NCBI GenBank assembly: GCA_020438665.1
Contig: JAGQUE010000059.1
Location: 1 to 15,794, forward strand
From: Nocardioidaceae bacterium
GTDB taxonomy: Bacteria; Actinomycetota; Actinomycetes; Propionibacteriales; Nocardioidaceae
DNA: 15,794 bases
Reading direction: 5' to 3'
Position numbers and translations under genes: made by a program. Below the pieces are notes generated by a model. The model saw nothing but the letters and a program-made list of their open reading frames with translations, searched no databases and had not been told where the DNA came from. Shown here piece after piece: positions 1 through 7,234 of this stretch (position 1 is the stretch's first letter; each line of letters starts with the position of its first letter).

Positions 1-13
1 GGTAGTCGAGCAT
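1..13 (-). CDS. Start of a gene running off the left edge, probably a second Flp pilin
   Basis: Only four codons are visible (Met-Leu-Asp-Tyr), reading leftward out of the window. The start is well supported: the minus strand carries AGAGGAG at 21-27, seven bases before the ATG. The first three residues match the start of the pilin gene at 180-386 (Met-Leu-Asp-Arg), and the two genes share a conserved 38-nt upstream block about 90-98 nt before their starts. A second Flp-type pilin is therefore the likeliest product, but that is inference because almost none of the protein is present. Confidence 0.55.
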
Positions 14-110
14 TGGTTTTCTCCTCTGAAGGTTCGGTCCCGGTTCGTTCGAGCTCACGTGGGGTGTGCCTCGATGAGTCAATCCTGTGCGTTCCTGGAT
101 CGAGATGTGG

Positions 111-148
111 TCGGAATTCGGTTGGACCTGAGTAGTCCGTTGTGACTA
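111..148 (-). promoter_or_regulatory. Conserved 38-nt block upstream of the left-edge gene (copy 1)
   Basis: Read on the minus strand this block starts TAGTCACAACG, then carries AGGTC and ACCGAA at fixed spacing. It aligns without gaps to 476-513 upstream of the neighbouring pilin gene, with 26 of 38 positions identical and the first 11 all identical. It lies 98 nt before the ATG at 13-11. TAGTC (133-137) and GACTA (144-148) also form an inverted repeat with a 6-nt spacer in this copy. It is likely a promoter or activator-binding element for pilin genes; no standard -35/-10 pair is obvious. Confidence 0.45.
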
Positions 149-179
149 GGTCGGCATGACCCTTGTCGGGGTGCCGCGC

Positions 180-386
180 TCAGCAGCCGGCGGTGCTGGC
201 ATGCGTGGCGACGTCGGTGCAGGTGTCGCTGAGGACGCTGTTGATCACGCCGCCGAAGGCGAAGACGACGGCGACGATCGTGCCGGCGATGGCCGTGACG
301 AGCAGGCCGTACTCGACGGCGGAGGCGCCGCGCTGACCCATCGAGGCGAGGCGGCGGGTGACGAGGTGGCGGATCCGGTCCAGCAT
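180..386 (-). CDS. flp: Flp/Fap-type pilin (type IVc prepilin)
   Basis: A 68-residue prepilin, the structural subunit of the Tad pilus. Residues 1-20 form a positively charged leader ending QRG. The class III processing site follows as G20/ASAVEYGLL, with the hallmark Glu25-Tyr26 pair, and a hydrophobic segment spans about 27-50. Cleavage after G20 would leave a 48-residue mature pilin. I chose the ATG at 386 rather than an upstream ATG at 410 because AAGGAGAG lies five bases before it and because the upstream start would put extra residues before a normal leader. The C-terminal tail contains Cys56 and a terminal Cys68, which is unusual for this family and could allow a disulfide. The prepilin peptidase that would process it is not in the window. 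The gene has its own upstream region, separated from the tad operon by tandem hairpins. Confidence 0.9.
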   Translation of the reverse strand: MLDRIRHLVTRRLASMGQRGASAVEYGLLVTAIAGTIVAVVFAFGGVINSVLSDTCTDVATHASTAGC

Positions 387-475
387 GACGACTCTCCTTG
401 GCGTGGGCACTGGGTCAAGCTCGGCTGTGAAGTCTCAGCTGTCTCCATGGTGCTCGCCGGTATGGGGCGGCGAAG

Positions 476-513
476 CCCGAGTTCGGTCCGACCTCGATGA
501 CACGTTGTGACTA
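476..513 (-). promoter_or_regulatory. Conserved 38-nt block upstream of flp (copy 2)
   Basis: The minus strand reads TAGTCACAACG followed, at the same spacing as copy 1 at 111-148, by AGGTC and ACCGAA. It ends 90 nt before the flp ATG. The shared position relative to two pilin-like starts suggests a common promoter or regulator site. The regulator could be the NarL-type response regulator encoded just upstream, but that is inference. Confidence 0.45.
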
Positions 514-549
514 CAGCCCGACATCGAGCGGACACGGCCCACCCCCGCC

Positions 550-574
550 GACCCGGCAGGTTCTCTGCCGGGTC
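550..574 (-). terminator. Second of two tandem hairpins downstream of the response regulator
   Basis: A perfect inverted repeat: GACCCGGCAG (550-559), loop of five bases, CTGCCGGGTC (565-574). It follows the hairpin at 591-615 in the direction of tad operon transcription. No U-tract follows on the minus strand, so it would be a GC-rich hairpin-type terminator, as is common in actinomycetes, or a transcript-end stabiliser. Confidence 0.55.
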
Positions 575-590
575 ACGGTCACATGGCGCC

Positions 591-615
591 GACCCGGCGG
601 CGAGTCTGCCGGGTC
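591..615 (-). terminator. First of two tandem hairpins, 10 nt after the response regulator stop
   Basis: GACCCGGC (591-598) pairs with GCCGGGTC (608-615); two further pairs, one of them G-T, extend the stem around a 5-nt loop. The arms are nearly the same sequence as those at 550-574, so this looks like a duplicated terminator ending the cpaB-to-response-regulator operon before the separately expressed flp gene. No U-tract is present. Confidence 0.55.
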
Positions 616-625
616 GGTGAGGGGG

Positions 626-1282
626 TCAGTGACCGACGCGCTGGGTGACGCTCGAGAGGAGGCCGATGCGCATGGCCGTCACCAGCGCCTGGGCGCGGTT
701 GGTGGCTCCGAGCTTCTGATAGATGCGGCCGATGTGGGACTTGACCGTCGACTCGCTCATATAGAGCTCGTTGCCGATGGCCCCGCTTCCGAGGCCGTCG
801 GCCAGGAGCAGCAGCACCTCGTGCTCACGCTCCGACAGGCGGGTCGACTCGGCGGTGCCGCGTCGCATCATGGCCTGGGCCAGCCCGCTGCACACGAAGG
901 TTCGGGGGGATGCCGCCGCGTGGACGGTGGCACGCACGACCTCGCCCGCCGGGGCGTCCTTGCCGACGAACCCCGAGGCGCCTGCCTCCATCGCCGCGAA
1001 GATCTGGTCGTCGCCGGCGTGCATCGTCAGCACCACGAGGCCGAGCCCGGGCTGGTCCTTGCGCAGCCGGCGGACGATGTCGAGGCCGGTGCCGTCCGGG
1101 AGCTGGAGGTCGGTGACCACGGCGTCCGGCCGGGTCTCGTCAAAGACGGTGAGGGCCTCGGCGACGGAGCCGGCCTCACCGACGACGTCGACCTGGGGCT
1201 CCAGGGCGAAGGAGTTGGCCAGACCCTTGCGGATGAGCTCGTGGTCGTCGACGAGCAGGACGCGAACCGGTGAGTCAGACAT
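626..1282 (-). CDS. NarL/FixJ-type response regulator with LuxR helix-turn-helix
   Basis: This 218-residue protein is the DNA-binding partner of the adjacent histidine kinase. The receiver domain (about 5-122) has the acidic pair Asp12-Asp13, the phosphoacceptor Asp58 in VVTDLQLPDG, Thr86 and Lys108, so all switch residues are intact. A LuxR-type helix-turn-helix occupies about 148-212, starting LSEREHEVL and including SESTVKSHIGRIYQKLGA. The ATG overlaps the kinase stop codon by one base (TGATG), which indicates translational coupling. As the last gene of the tad operon it probably controls pilus genes; the repeated elements upstream of flp and cpaB are candidate targets. The target assignment is inference; the family call is secure. 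Confidence 0.95.
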   Translation of the reverse strand: MSDSPVRVLLVDDHELIRKGLANSFALEPQVDVVGEAGSVAEALTVFDETRPDAVVTDLQLPDGTGLDIVRRLRKDQPGLGLVVLTMHAGDDQIFAAMEAGASGFVGKDAPAGEVVRATVHAAASPRTFVCSGLAQAMMRRGTAESTRLSEREHEVLLLLADGLGSGAIGNELYMSESTVKSHIGRIYQKLGATNRAQALVTAMRIGLLSSVTQRVGH

Positions 1283-2877
1283 CAGGCGACGGTCTCCTTG
1301 GTGCGGGGGAAGGCCGGGGACGTCAGTGCGACGTCACCGGTGATGTGGACGGACACGCGCGTACCCCCCGACGGTCGGTTGCCGATGTGGAGCTCGGCAC
1401 CGATGAGTCGCGCGCGTTCTTGCATGATCTCGAGCCCGTGGGAGTCCACCCGCTTGTGCCCGAGGCCGCGGCCGTCGTCCTCGACGAGGATCTCCGCCTC
1501 GGGCGGATTGACCCGACAGGTCACCTCGATGAGGGAGGCGTCCGCGTGGCGGACGGCGTTGTTGAGCGACTCCTGGGCGATGCGCAGGAGCTCGGCCTCG
1601 ACCTCGGGCCGTAGTCGCGTGGTGCTCTCGTCGACGGTCACCTTGATGGCGACGCCCGAGATGGCGCTGAGGTGTCGGGCGAGCGAGCCGATGGCGGCCC
1701 CGAGACTCTCGTTGCCCTCCATCTGGGAGCGCAGCGTGAGGACGTGTCGCCGGACCTCGGCGACCACGGAGGTGATCTGGTCGCGCAGCAGCTGGAGCTG
1801 CTCGGCCTGCTGAGGGGATGAGGCGCCGGCGACGAGGCTGTCGACGAAGTAGCCCATCGAGGCGATGTCCTGGGCCACCCCGTCGTGCATCTCGCGGGCG
1901 AGACGGCGACGCTCGTCCGACGTGGCCTCGTCGCGGAAGCGGGCGAACAGCAGCGCCGTGTCGAGTCGGACGGCGATCGAGGCGAGATCGGCGGAATAGC
2001 CGAGCAGCAGTGTGCGCAGGCCGATCTGGTCCGGGAGCAGGTCGGGGGAGAGGGTGCCGGCCACGACGGCCACGACCCCGTCCTCGGCGTGGAGCGGCAG
2101 CGCGAACGCCCGGCCCTCCAGCTGGAGCTGCCCGGTCCTGGCTGCGGCCGCGGCCAGCCGGTCGTCGAGCTCGTGGTTCTCGGGCTGACCGTGGTCGTCA
2201 CGCAGCAGCGGGGTCAGCTCGTCGCCTCGCTGGACGTGGATGGTCACCGAGCGGCTGGGGATCCGGTCCCGGACGGCGGTGATCATGGAGGCTCCGAGAG
2301 CCTGCGAGTCCAGGCCAGCGCTGAGCCCACCGGAGAGGTCGACGAGCTCGGTGAGCAGCCGTCGTGCGGCGCGGTAGGCCGCCTCGGAGTCCGGCTCCTG
2401 ACGGGCGGAGCGGACGAAGCCGGCGACCAGTCCGAGTCCGAGCCCCATCATCGACCAGGTGAAGACAGCCATGCCGGTGCTGGCAGACAGACCACCGTAG
2501 AGGCTGATCGCGATGCCCACGACGGTGACCATCTCGGCAGCAACGGCCTCGGTGGCACCGTCGTTGCCGTGGCGTAGCCCGGCCAGGAACGGGGGGACCA
2601 CGAGCGCGACGAGCAGTCCAGGCGACACCGCGATGCCGAGGGCGCAGACGAGCCCGACGAGCGCTGCCTCGACGAGGGTGGGCCAGATCCGCGGTTCGAC
2701 GACGCGCAGGTCATAGAGCCCCGCGACCGCCCAGACCGCCGCGATGGCACCCAGGAACGGCAGACTCGCGGTGTCCCAGGCCCAGAGGACCGGAACGGCC
2801 AGCGCGAGCAGCACGAAGATGCGGGCGGCCGTCGCCAGCCGCCGCATCCTGATGCCGTGTGCCGTGTTCACCGTCAC
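1282..2877 (-). CDS. Membrane sensor histidine kinase (HisKA_3, NarX/DesK-like class)
   Basis: A 531-residue kinase. Residues about 15-155 hold roughly five hydrophobic membrane segments. A variable, GAF-like region spans about 165-310. The dimerisation/phosphoacceptor helix has His331 in LAREMHDGVAQD. The HATPase_c domain runs from about 425 to 512, with the N-box around LRIAQESLNNAVRHA (431-445), DDGRG (467-471) and SGGTR (503-507). The upstream tadC stop lies 7 nt before the GTG start used here; there is no strong ribosome-binding site, and a start at the ATG ten codons later (2847) is possible. It most likely phosphorylates the response regulator overlapping its 3' end. The signal it senses cannot be told from sequence. 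Confidence 0.92.
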   Translation of the reverse strand: MTVNTAHGIRMRRLATAARIFVLLALAVPVLWAWDTASLPFLGAIAAVWAVAGLYDLRVVEPRIWPTLVEAALVGLVCALGIAVSPGLLVALVVPPFLAGLRHGNDGATEAVAAEMVTVVGIAISLYGGLSASTGMAVFTWSMMGLGLGLVAGFVRSARQEPDSEAAYRAARRLLTELVDLSGGLSAGLDSQALGASMITAVRDRIPSRSVTIHVQRGDELTPLLRDDHGQPENHELDDRLAAAAARTGQLQLEGRAFALPLHAEDGVVAVVAGTLSPDLLPDQIGLRTLLLGYSADLASIAVRLDTALLFARFRDEATSDERRRLAREMHDGVAQDIASMGYFVDSLVAGASSPQQAEQLQLLRDQITSVVAEVRRHVLTLRSQMEGNESLGAAIGSLARHLSAISGVAIKVTVDESTTRLRPEVEAELLRIAQESLNNAVRHADASLIEVTCRVNPPEAEILVEDDGRGLGHKRVDSHGLEIMQERARLIGAELHIGNRPSGGTRVSVHITGDVALTSPAFPRTKETVA

Positions 2878-2884
2878 GCCACGC

Positions 2885-3811
2885 TCACTGCCGGAAGTTG
2901 TGCAGCATGCTGATCGCCGCGGGCCCCATGACCGCGATGAACAGGCAAGGCAGGATGCAGAAGATCAGCGGGATCGTGATCTTGACCGGCACCTGCTGCG
3001 CCTTCTCCTCGGCGCGCTGCCGGCGCTTGGTGCGCATCTCGGTCGACTGCACGCGGAGGACCGCGCCGATCGGGATACCGAAGGCGTCGGCCTGGGCCAG
3101 CGCGCTGACGAAGCTCTTGAGCTCGGGAAGGTTGGTCCGCTCGGAGAGCGAACGCAGCGCTTCGTTGCGGCCTTGTCCGATCTGCATCTCGCTGAGGACG
3201 CGCGCGAACTCCTCGGCCAACGGCCCGGTGGTGTTGCGGGAGACCTGCTGGAGCGCCGCATCGAACCCGAGGCCGGACTCGACCGAGATCGTCAGCAGGT
3301 CGATGGCGTCGGCCAGGCCCTTCTGGATCTGGTTCTGCCGGTCATAGGAGCGCTGGTAGAGGAACATGTTGGGCGCGAAGTAGCCCAGCATCACACCCGC
3401 AGCGACGATGACGAGCTTGGTCGTGCTGCTCGGGTTGATGAGGAACGCGAACAGCAGCGAGATCACGAAGCCGCCGGCACCGGCGAGCACCTTGGCCGAC
3501 ACGATGCGGTCCACGGTCCAACCGGGCGGGTTGCCGGCCAGCTCGAGCTTGCGGTGAATGCGCTCACCGGTGTCGGCGCCGCTCAACCGGCGCCCGATGC
3601 CGAGGAAACGCTTCAGCAGGGGGTCGAGGACCCGCTCGGAGAACGGCTGGTCGAGATCCTTGGTGAGCTCGCTCGGGGCGTTGGTCATCGCCTCGAGGAC
3701 CGCGATGGACCGGTTGATGCCGGTGGCCTCGGTCTCGGGGCGCACCGCCATCGACACGAGCAGGATCGCCGTGGCGACCAGGCCGAATCCGAGGATGAAG
3801 AGCATCAGCAT
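2885..3811 (-). CDS. tadC: TadC, inner-membrane platform protein of the Tad pilus
   Basis: 308 residues, the usual size for TadC. Hydrophobic segments are seen at about 4-22, 108-126, 131-149 and 279-302. The T2SSF (GspF/PilC-like) domain covers about 166-295, including DLLTISVESGLGFDAALQQV and the cytoplasmic stretch with TEMRTKRRQRAEEKAQQVPVK typical of TadC. With TadB it would form the membrane platform on which the TadA ATPase acts to extrude Flp pilin. The ATG is one base after the tadB stop and is preceded by GGAGGT five bases upstream, within the end of tadB. A second in-frame Met two codons later could also serve as start. The kinase gene follows after 7 nt. Confidence 0.93.
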   Translation of the reverse strand: MLMLFILGFGLVATAILLVSMAVRPETEATGINRSIAVLEAMTNAPSELTKDLDQPFSERVLDPLLKRFLGIGRRLSGADTGERIHRKLELAGNPPGWTVDRIVSAKVLAGAGGFVISLLFAFLINPSSTTKLVIVAAGVMLGYFAPNMFLYQRSYDRQNQIQKGLADAIDLLTISVESGLGFDAALQQVSRNTTGPLAEEFARVLSEMQIGQGRNEALRSLSERTNLPELKSFVSALAQADAFGIPIGAVLRVQSTEMRTKRRQRAEEKAQQVPVKITIPLIFCILPCLFIAVMGPAAISMLHNFRQ

Positions 3812-3812
3812 G

Positions 3813-5738
3813 TCAGACCTCCACCTTGATGACGCGGCTCATCCAGAACAGGCCCACGCTGAGAAGGATGCCGGCGCCGGTGAGCATCACCCAGCCCATG
3901 GGCTCGGTGAACATCGGCATGACATAGGGCCGGTTGATGATGAGCAGATAGATCAGGAAGCCCGGAGGCAGTCCACCGATGACATAGGCGGAGAGCTTGC
4001 CCTCGGCCGCGAGGGCGTTGACCTGGCGCCGCATGTACTCGCGCTCGCGGATGGTCCCGGCCACGGTGTTGAGCAGCTCGGCCAGGTTGCCACCGACCTG
4101 ACGCTGGATCTTGATGGCCATGACCACCCAGGCGAAGTCCTTGCTCTCGAAGCGCTCGGTGATGCCTTCGAGGGCGTCCTCGAGGGACACGCCCAGCCGG
4201 GCCTCGACGAGCACGCGCTTGAACTCGCTGGCGATGGGCTCGCGTCCCTCGCGGACGATCGTGTCGACCGACTGGGCCAGCGACAGACCAGCCTGGAGCG
4301 ACCCCGCCATCAGCTGGAGCGTGTCGGGCAGGGACCCGTTGAAGGCCTTGAGCCGGCGTCCCCGCTTGAAGCCAAGGTAGAACCACGGCACGACGACGCC
4401 GAAGAGCGCGAACACCGCGCTGACCAGGAAGCTCTTGGTGAGCAGCACGCCCACCAGGCCCGCCGTGACCGCGATCGAGGCGTGGAGCAGCAGCCACTCG
4501 GCCGACTTGAGGTCGCTGCCGGCGGCCTCGAGCCGACCAGCGATGCGGGCCTCCAGGCTCTTGTTGCGGCGCAGCATGAGCGCGGCGGCGTTCTTGGCGC
4601 TCTCGAGTGCCGCTTCTCGCTCCTGGGCCACCACGACCGAACCGGAGTGCATGCCCTCGGAGACGGCCTGGGTGTACTTGGTCACCCGCTCCTCGGGCGC
4701 CAGGTCGGCCTTCTGCTTGGCGGGGACGAGGTTGACGAACATGAACACCAGCCCGACGGTGATCGCCGCCAGGCCCGCCCACATCGCCCAGTTGCCCATG
4801 GTCAGGAAGCTGGTGCCCGACGAGAGCGTCGCCGTCGGGTCCGCCGGTCCCTCGGCCTTGGCGGCGAGCGGCGCGAACGCGGAGGCCGTGAGGTCGCCGG
4901 TCGATGTCGCCAGGGTGACCTCGACGTTGCCCTCGGTGTCCTTGATGCCCGACGGCATCGAGGCGGTGACGAGCACCTGGCGGCTGAGCGCGTCGGCCTC
5001 GCTGGAGAACGCCTCGGAGAGGGCGGCGGGGTCGGACTGGATGACCTTGCCGCTGCCGGAGTCGGCGAGCGTCTCGAGGGAGCGCAGCGCCTTGCCGTTC
5101 TGGTCCAGGGCCACGACGTCGACCAGCAGCTCGCCGTCGGTGACCACCTTGGTCACCGCTTCGAGTGCGGTGTCGGTGGTGTCGGCGCCGTCGGAGAGCA
5201 GCAGGATGGCGCGCTGCCCGTCCTTGCCGGCCATCTGCGCGGCGGCGATGACGCCGTCGTAGAGATGGGTCTGCTTGCTCAGCGTGAGGCCCGCGATGAC
5301 GTTGCGGGCCGCGTCACGGTCGAGGGTCGGCGGCAGCACCTGCTGGACGTCGCCGGCGAACGTGGTGATCCCGACATAGACGTCCGCGGGAGCGGTGTCG
5401 AGGAAGATGTTCGCAGCGGCCACCGCGGCGTCGAAGCGGTCGCCCCTCATCGAGTTGCTCGTGTCGATCGCGAGCACCGTGGTGCGCTTGATCTTGGTGT
5501 CGTCGCTCGCGAGCTGGGCGGTCGCATCGGCATTCTTGCCTGCGATCCGCACCGATACCTTGCCCAGGTCGACCTTGGCGCCCTCGGGCACCGACACCAG
5601 GATCTGCAGACCCTGGTCGGTCGAGCTGACGTGGGTGATCGCGGCATCGCCGTCGGCGGCGTGGGCGGGGGTGAGGCCCCACCCGATCGCCAGCGCGGTC
5701 GTGACGAGGACCAGCAGGGAGCGCAGGAGGCGGGTCAC
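3813..5738 (-). CDS. tadB: VWA domain-TadB fusion, inner-membrane platform protein
   Basis: A 641-residue protein, about twice the usual TadB length. Residues 1-27 form a signal-peptide-like start ending AHA. A von Willebrand factor A domain follows at about 85-255, with a complete metal site: Asp92-x-Ser94-x-Ser96 (DTSNS), Thr157 and Asp183 (LSDG). A membrane segment at about 315-337 leads to a charged, cytoplasmic-looking linker (340-412). Then comes a normal TadB part with hydrophobic segments at about 415-433, 436-455, 585-602 and 617-635 and a T2SSF domain from about 470 to 600 (LPDTLQLMAGSLQAGLSLAQS). The reading frame is continuous throughout, so this is a true fusion. The predicted layout puts VWA outside the membrane and the platform domain inside. 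The GTG start overlaps the tadA stop as GTGA, with GAGG five bases upstream. The VWA part may bind pilin, minor pilins or a surface ligand; that role is inference. Confidence 0.9.
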   Translation of the reverse strand: MTRLLRSLLVLVTTALAIGWGLTPAHAADGDAAITHVSSTDQGLQILVSVPEGAKVDLGKVSVRIAGKNADATAQLASDDTKIKRTTVLAIDTSNSMRGDRFDAAVAAANIFLDTAPADVYVGITTFAGDVQQVLPPTLDRDAARNVIAGLTLSKQTHLYDGVIAAAQMAGKDGQRAILLLSDGADTTDTALEAVTKVVTDGELLVDVVALDQNGKALRSLETLADSGSGKVIQSDPAALSEAFSSEADALSRQVLVTASMPSGIKDTEGNVEVTLATSTGDLTASAFAPLAAKAEGPADPTATLSSGTSFLTMGNWAMWAGLAAITVGLVFMFVNLVPAKQKADLAPEERVTKYTQAVSEGMHSGSVVVAQEREAALESAKNAAALMLRRNKSLEARIAGRLEAAGSDLKSAEWLLLHASIAVTAGLVGVLLTKSFLVSAVFALFGVVVPWFYLGFKRGRRLKAFNGSLPDTLQLMAGSLQAGLSLAQSVDTIVREGREPIASEFKRVLVEARLGVSLEDALEGITERFESKDFAWVVMAIKIQRQVGGNLAELLNTVAGTIREREYMRRQVNALAAEGKLSAYVIGGLPPGFLIYLLIINRPYVMPMFTEPMGWVMLTGAGILLSVGLFWMSRVIKVEV

Positions 5739-7234
5739 ATCGTCCTCGCAAACATCATCGGGTCGACGGTGACGTTGGAGTGGGACATCTTCTCCAGGAA
5801 CTTGGGCCGCAGTCCGGTCGCCTTGAGGGTGCCGCGCGAGCGGCCTTCGGAGTCGAAGCCGGCCGAGTGGTCGTAGAGGAAAATGTCCTGAAGGGTGATG
5901 ACGTCACCCTCCATCCGCTCCACCTCGGTGATGTGGGTGATGTGGCGGGAGCCGTCCTTGAACCGGGTCTGGTGCACGATCAGGTCCACGGCAGCAGCGA
6001 TCTGCTCGCGGATGGCCCGCACGGGCAGGTCCATGCCGGCCATCAGCACCATCGTCTCGATACGGGCGAGCGTGTCGCGCGGACCGTTGGAGTGCACGGT
6101 ACAGATCGAGCCGTCGTGACCGGTGTTCATCGCCTGGAGCATGTCGAGCGCGGACGCGTCACGAACCTCGCCGACGATGATGCGGTCGGGCCGCATCCGG
6201 AGGCTGTTCTTGACCAGGTCGCGGATGGTGACCGCACCCTTGCCCTCGATGTTGGCCGGCCGCGACTCCAGGCGCACGACGTGGTCCTGGTGGAGCTGGA
6301 GCTCCGCAGCGTCCTCGATGGTCACGATGCGCTCGTCCACGGGGATGAACGACGACAGCACGTTGAGGGTCGTGGTCTTGCCGGCGCCGGTGCTTCCCGA
6401 CACGATGATGTTCAGCCGACCGCGCACGGCGGCGTCCAGGAACTCGGCCGACTGCGGGTTGAGCGAGCCGTACTTCACGAGGTCGTGGACGGTCAGTGGG
6501 TCGGCAGCGAACTTGCGGATCGTCAGCGAAGAGCCATCGATGGCCAGCGGCGGGATGACGGCGTTGACACGGCTACCGTCTGGGAGTCGGGCGTCGACCA
6601 TGGGGCTGGACTCGTCGACGCGACGACCGACGCGGGAGACGATCTTGTCGATGATGCGGCGCAGGTGGGCCTCGTCCGCGAACTGGGCGTCGGCGGCGAC
6701 CAGTCGACCCTTACGCTCGAGGAAGATGCTCTGGGGGCCGTTGACCATGACCTCGCTGACGTCCTGGTCGAGCAGGAACGGCTGGATCGGGCCATAGCCC
6801 AGGATGTCGTCGCTGATCTCCTGGGTGATCCGGGTGCGGTCACTGGCGCTGAGCGGCCGGTCCTGGTGGCTGAGCACGTCGAGCAGGGCTGCCCGGACGC
6901 GGGACTCGAGCTCGGTCTGCTCCATGTTGGCGTCGTAGAGCTGCGGCCCGAGCTCCTTGAGCAGCTGGCCATGGACGCTGGACTTCAGCTCCTCGATGCG
7001 GTCGTGCTGGCTGGCCGCCAGGGCCCGACGGGAGAGCTTGCCTTCGGGGGCCTTGGTGGGAGCGGTAGGCGCCTTGGCGGGCGCGGCGTGAGCCGGGGCG
7101 GTCGGACCGACCGGCGCGGCATGGGAGGGAGCAGCGTGGGCCGCCGGCGCGGTCGCGGTTGCGGTCGCCGGGTCAGCGGGGGCGCTGGTCTGCGAGGCCG
7201 CAGCGGCGGCCAGGCGGTCACGAAGTGAGCTCAT
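5735..7234 (-). CDS. tadA: TadA/CpaF-type secretion ATPase of the Tad pilus
   Basis: A 499-residue GspE/VirB11-family ATPase that powers pilin assembly. Residues 14-65 are low-complexity Ala/Pro/Thr. The N-terminal domain (about 75-250) contains ISDDILGYGPIQPFL and the VNGP segment typical of CpaF. The ATPase core has Walker A GSTGAGKTTT (280-289, Lys286), Asp box IVTIEDAAELQL (303-314), Walker B RIIVGEVR (351-358, Glu356) and the His box with His373 and His381 (TGHDGSICTVHSN). All catalytic motifs are present. The ATG overlaps the tadZ stop (ATGA) and the stop overlaps the tadB GTG (GTGA), so translation is probably coupled in both directions. The Ala/Pro-rich N-terminal tail is longer than in many family members and its role is unknown. 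Confidence 0.96.
   Translation of the reverse strand: MSSLRDRLAAAAASQTSAPADPATATATAPAAHAAPSHAAPVGPTAPAHAAPAKAPTAPTKAPEGKLSRRALAASQHDRIEELKSSVHGQLLKELGPQLYDANMEQTELESRVRAALLDVLSHQDRPLSASDRTRITQEISDDILGYGPIQPFLLDQDVSEVMVNGPQSIFLERKGRLVAADAQFADEAHLRRIIDKIVSRVGRRVDESSPMVDARLPDGSRVNAVIPPLAIDGSSLTIRKFAADPLTVHDLVKYGSLNPQSAEFLDAAVRGRLNIIVSGSTGAGKTTTLNVLSSFIPVDERIVTIEDAAELQLHQDHVVRLESRPANIEGKGAVTIRDLVKNSLRMRPDRIIVGEVRDASALDMLQAMNTGHDGSICTVHSNGPRDTLARIETMVLMAGMDLPVRAIREQIAAAVDLIVHQTRFKDGSRHITHITEVERMEGDVITLQDIFLYDHSAGFDSEGRSRGTLKATGLRPKFLEKMSHSNVTVDPMMFARTM

Noticed and set aside
387..410. Longer flp product starting at 410
   Set aside because: The strong AAGGAGAG site serves the ATG at 386, and that start gives a normal prepilin leader.
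3813..5738. Frameshift artefact joining two genes in VWA-TadB
   Set aside because: The frame is continuous, the linker is protein-like with a proper membrane segment, and no overlapping stop/start pair is seen at the join.
3558..5876. Large plus-strand open frame opposite tadB and tadC
   Set aside because: Its translation is low-complexity Gly/Asp/His/Arg-rich with no domain and it is antisense to clear tad genes; the same applies to the one at 5780-7228.
7035..7195. Repeat array in the 5' part of tadA
   Set aside because: This is Ala/Pro/Thr low-complexity coding sequence, not a regular DNA repeat.
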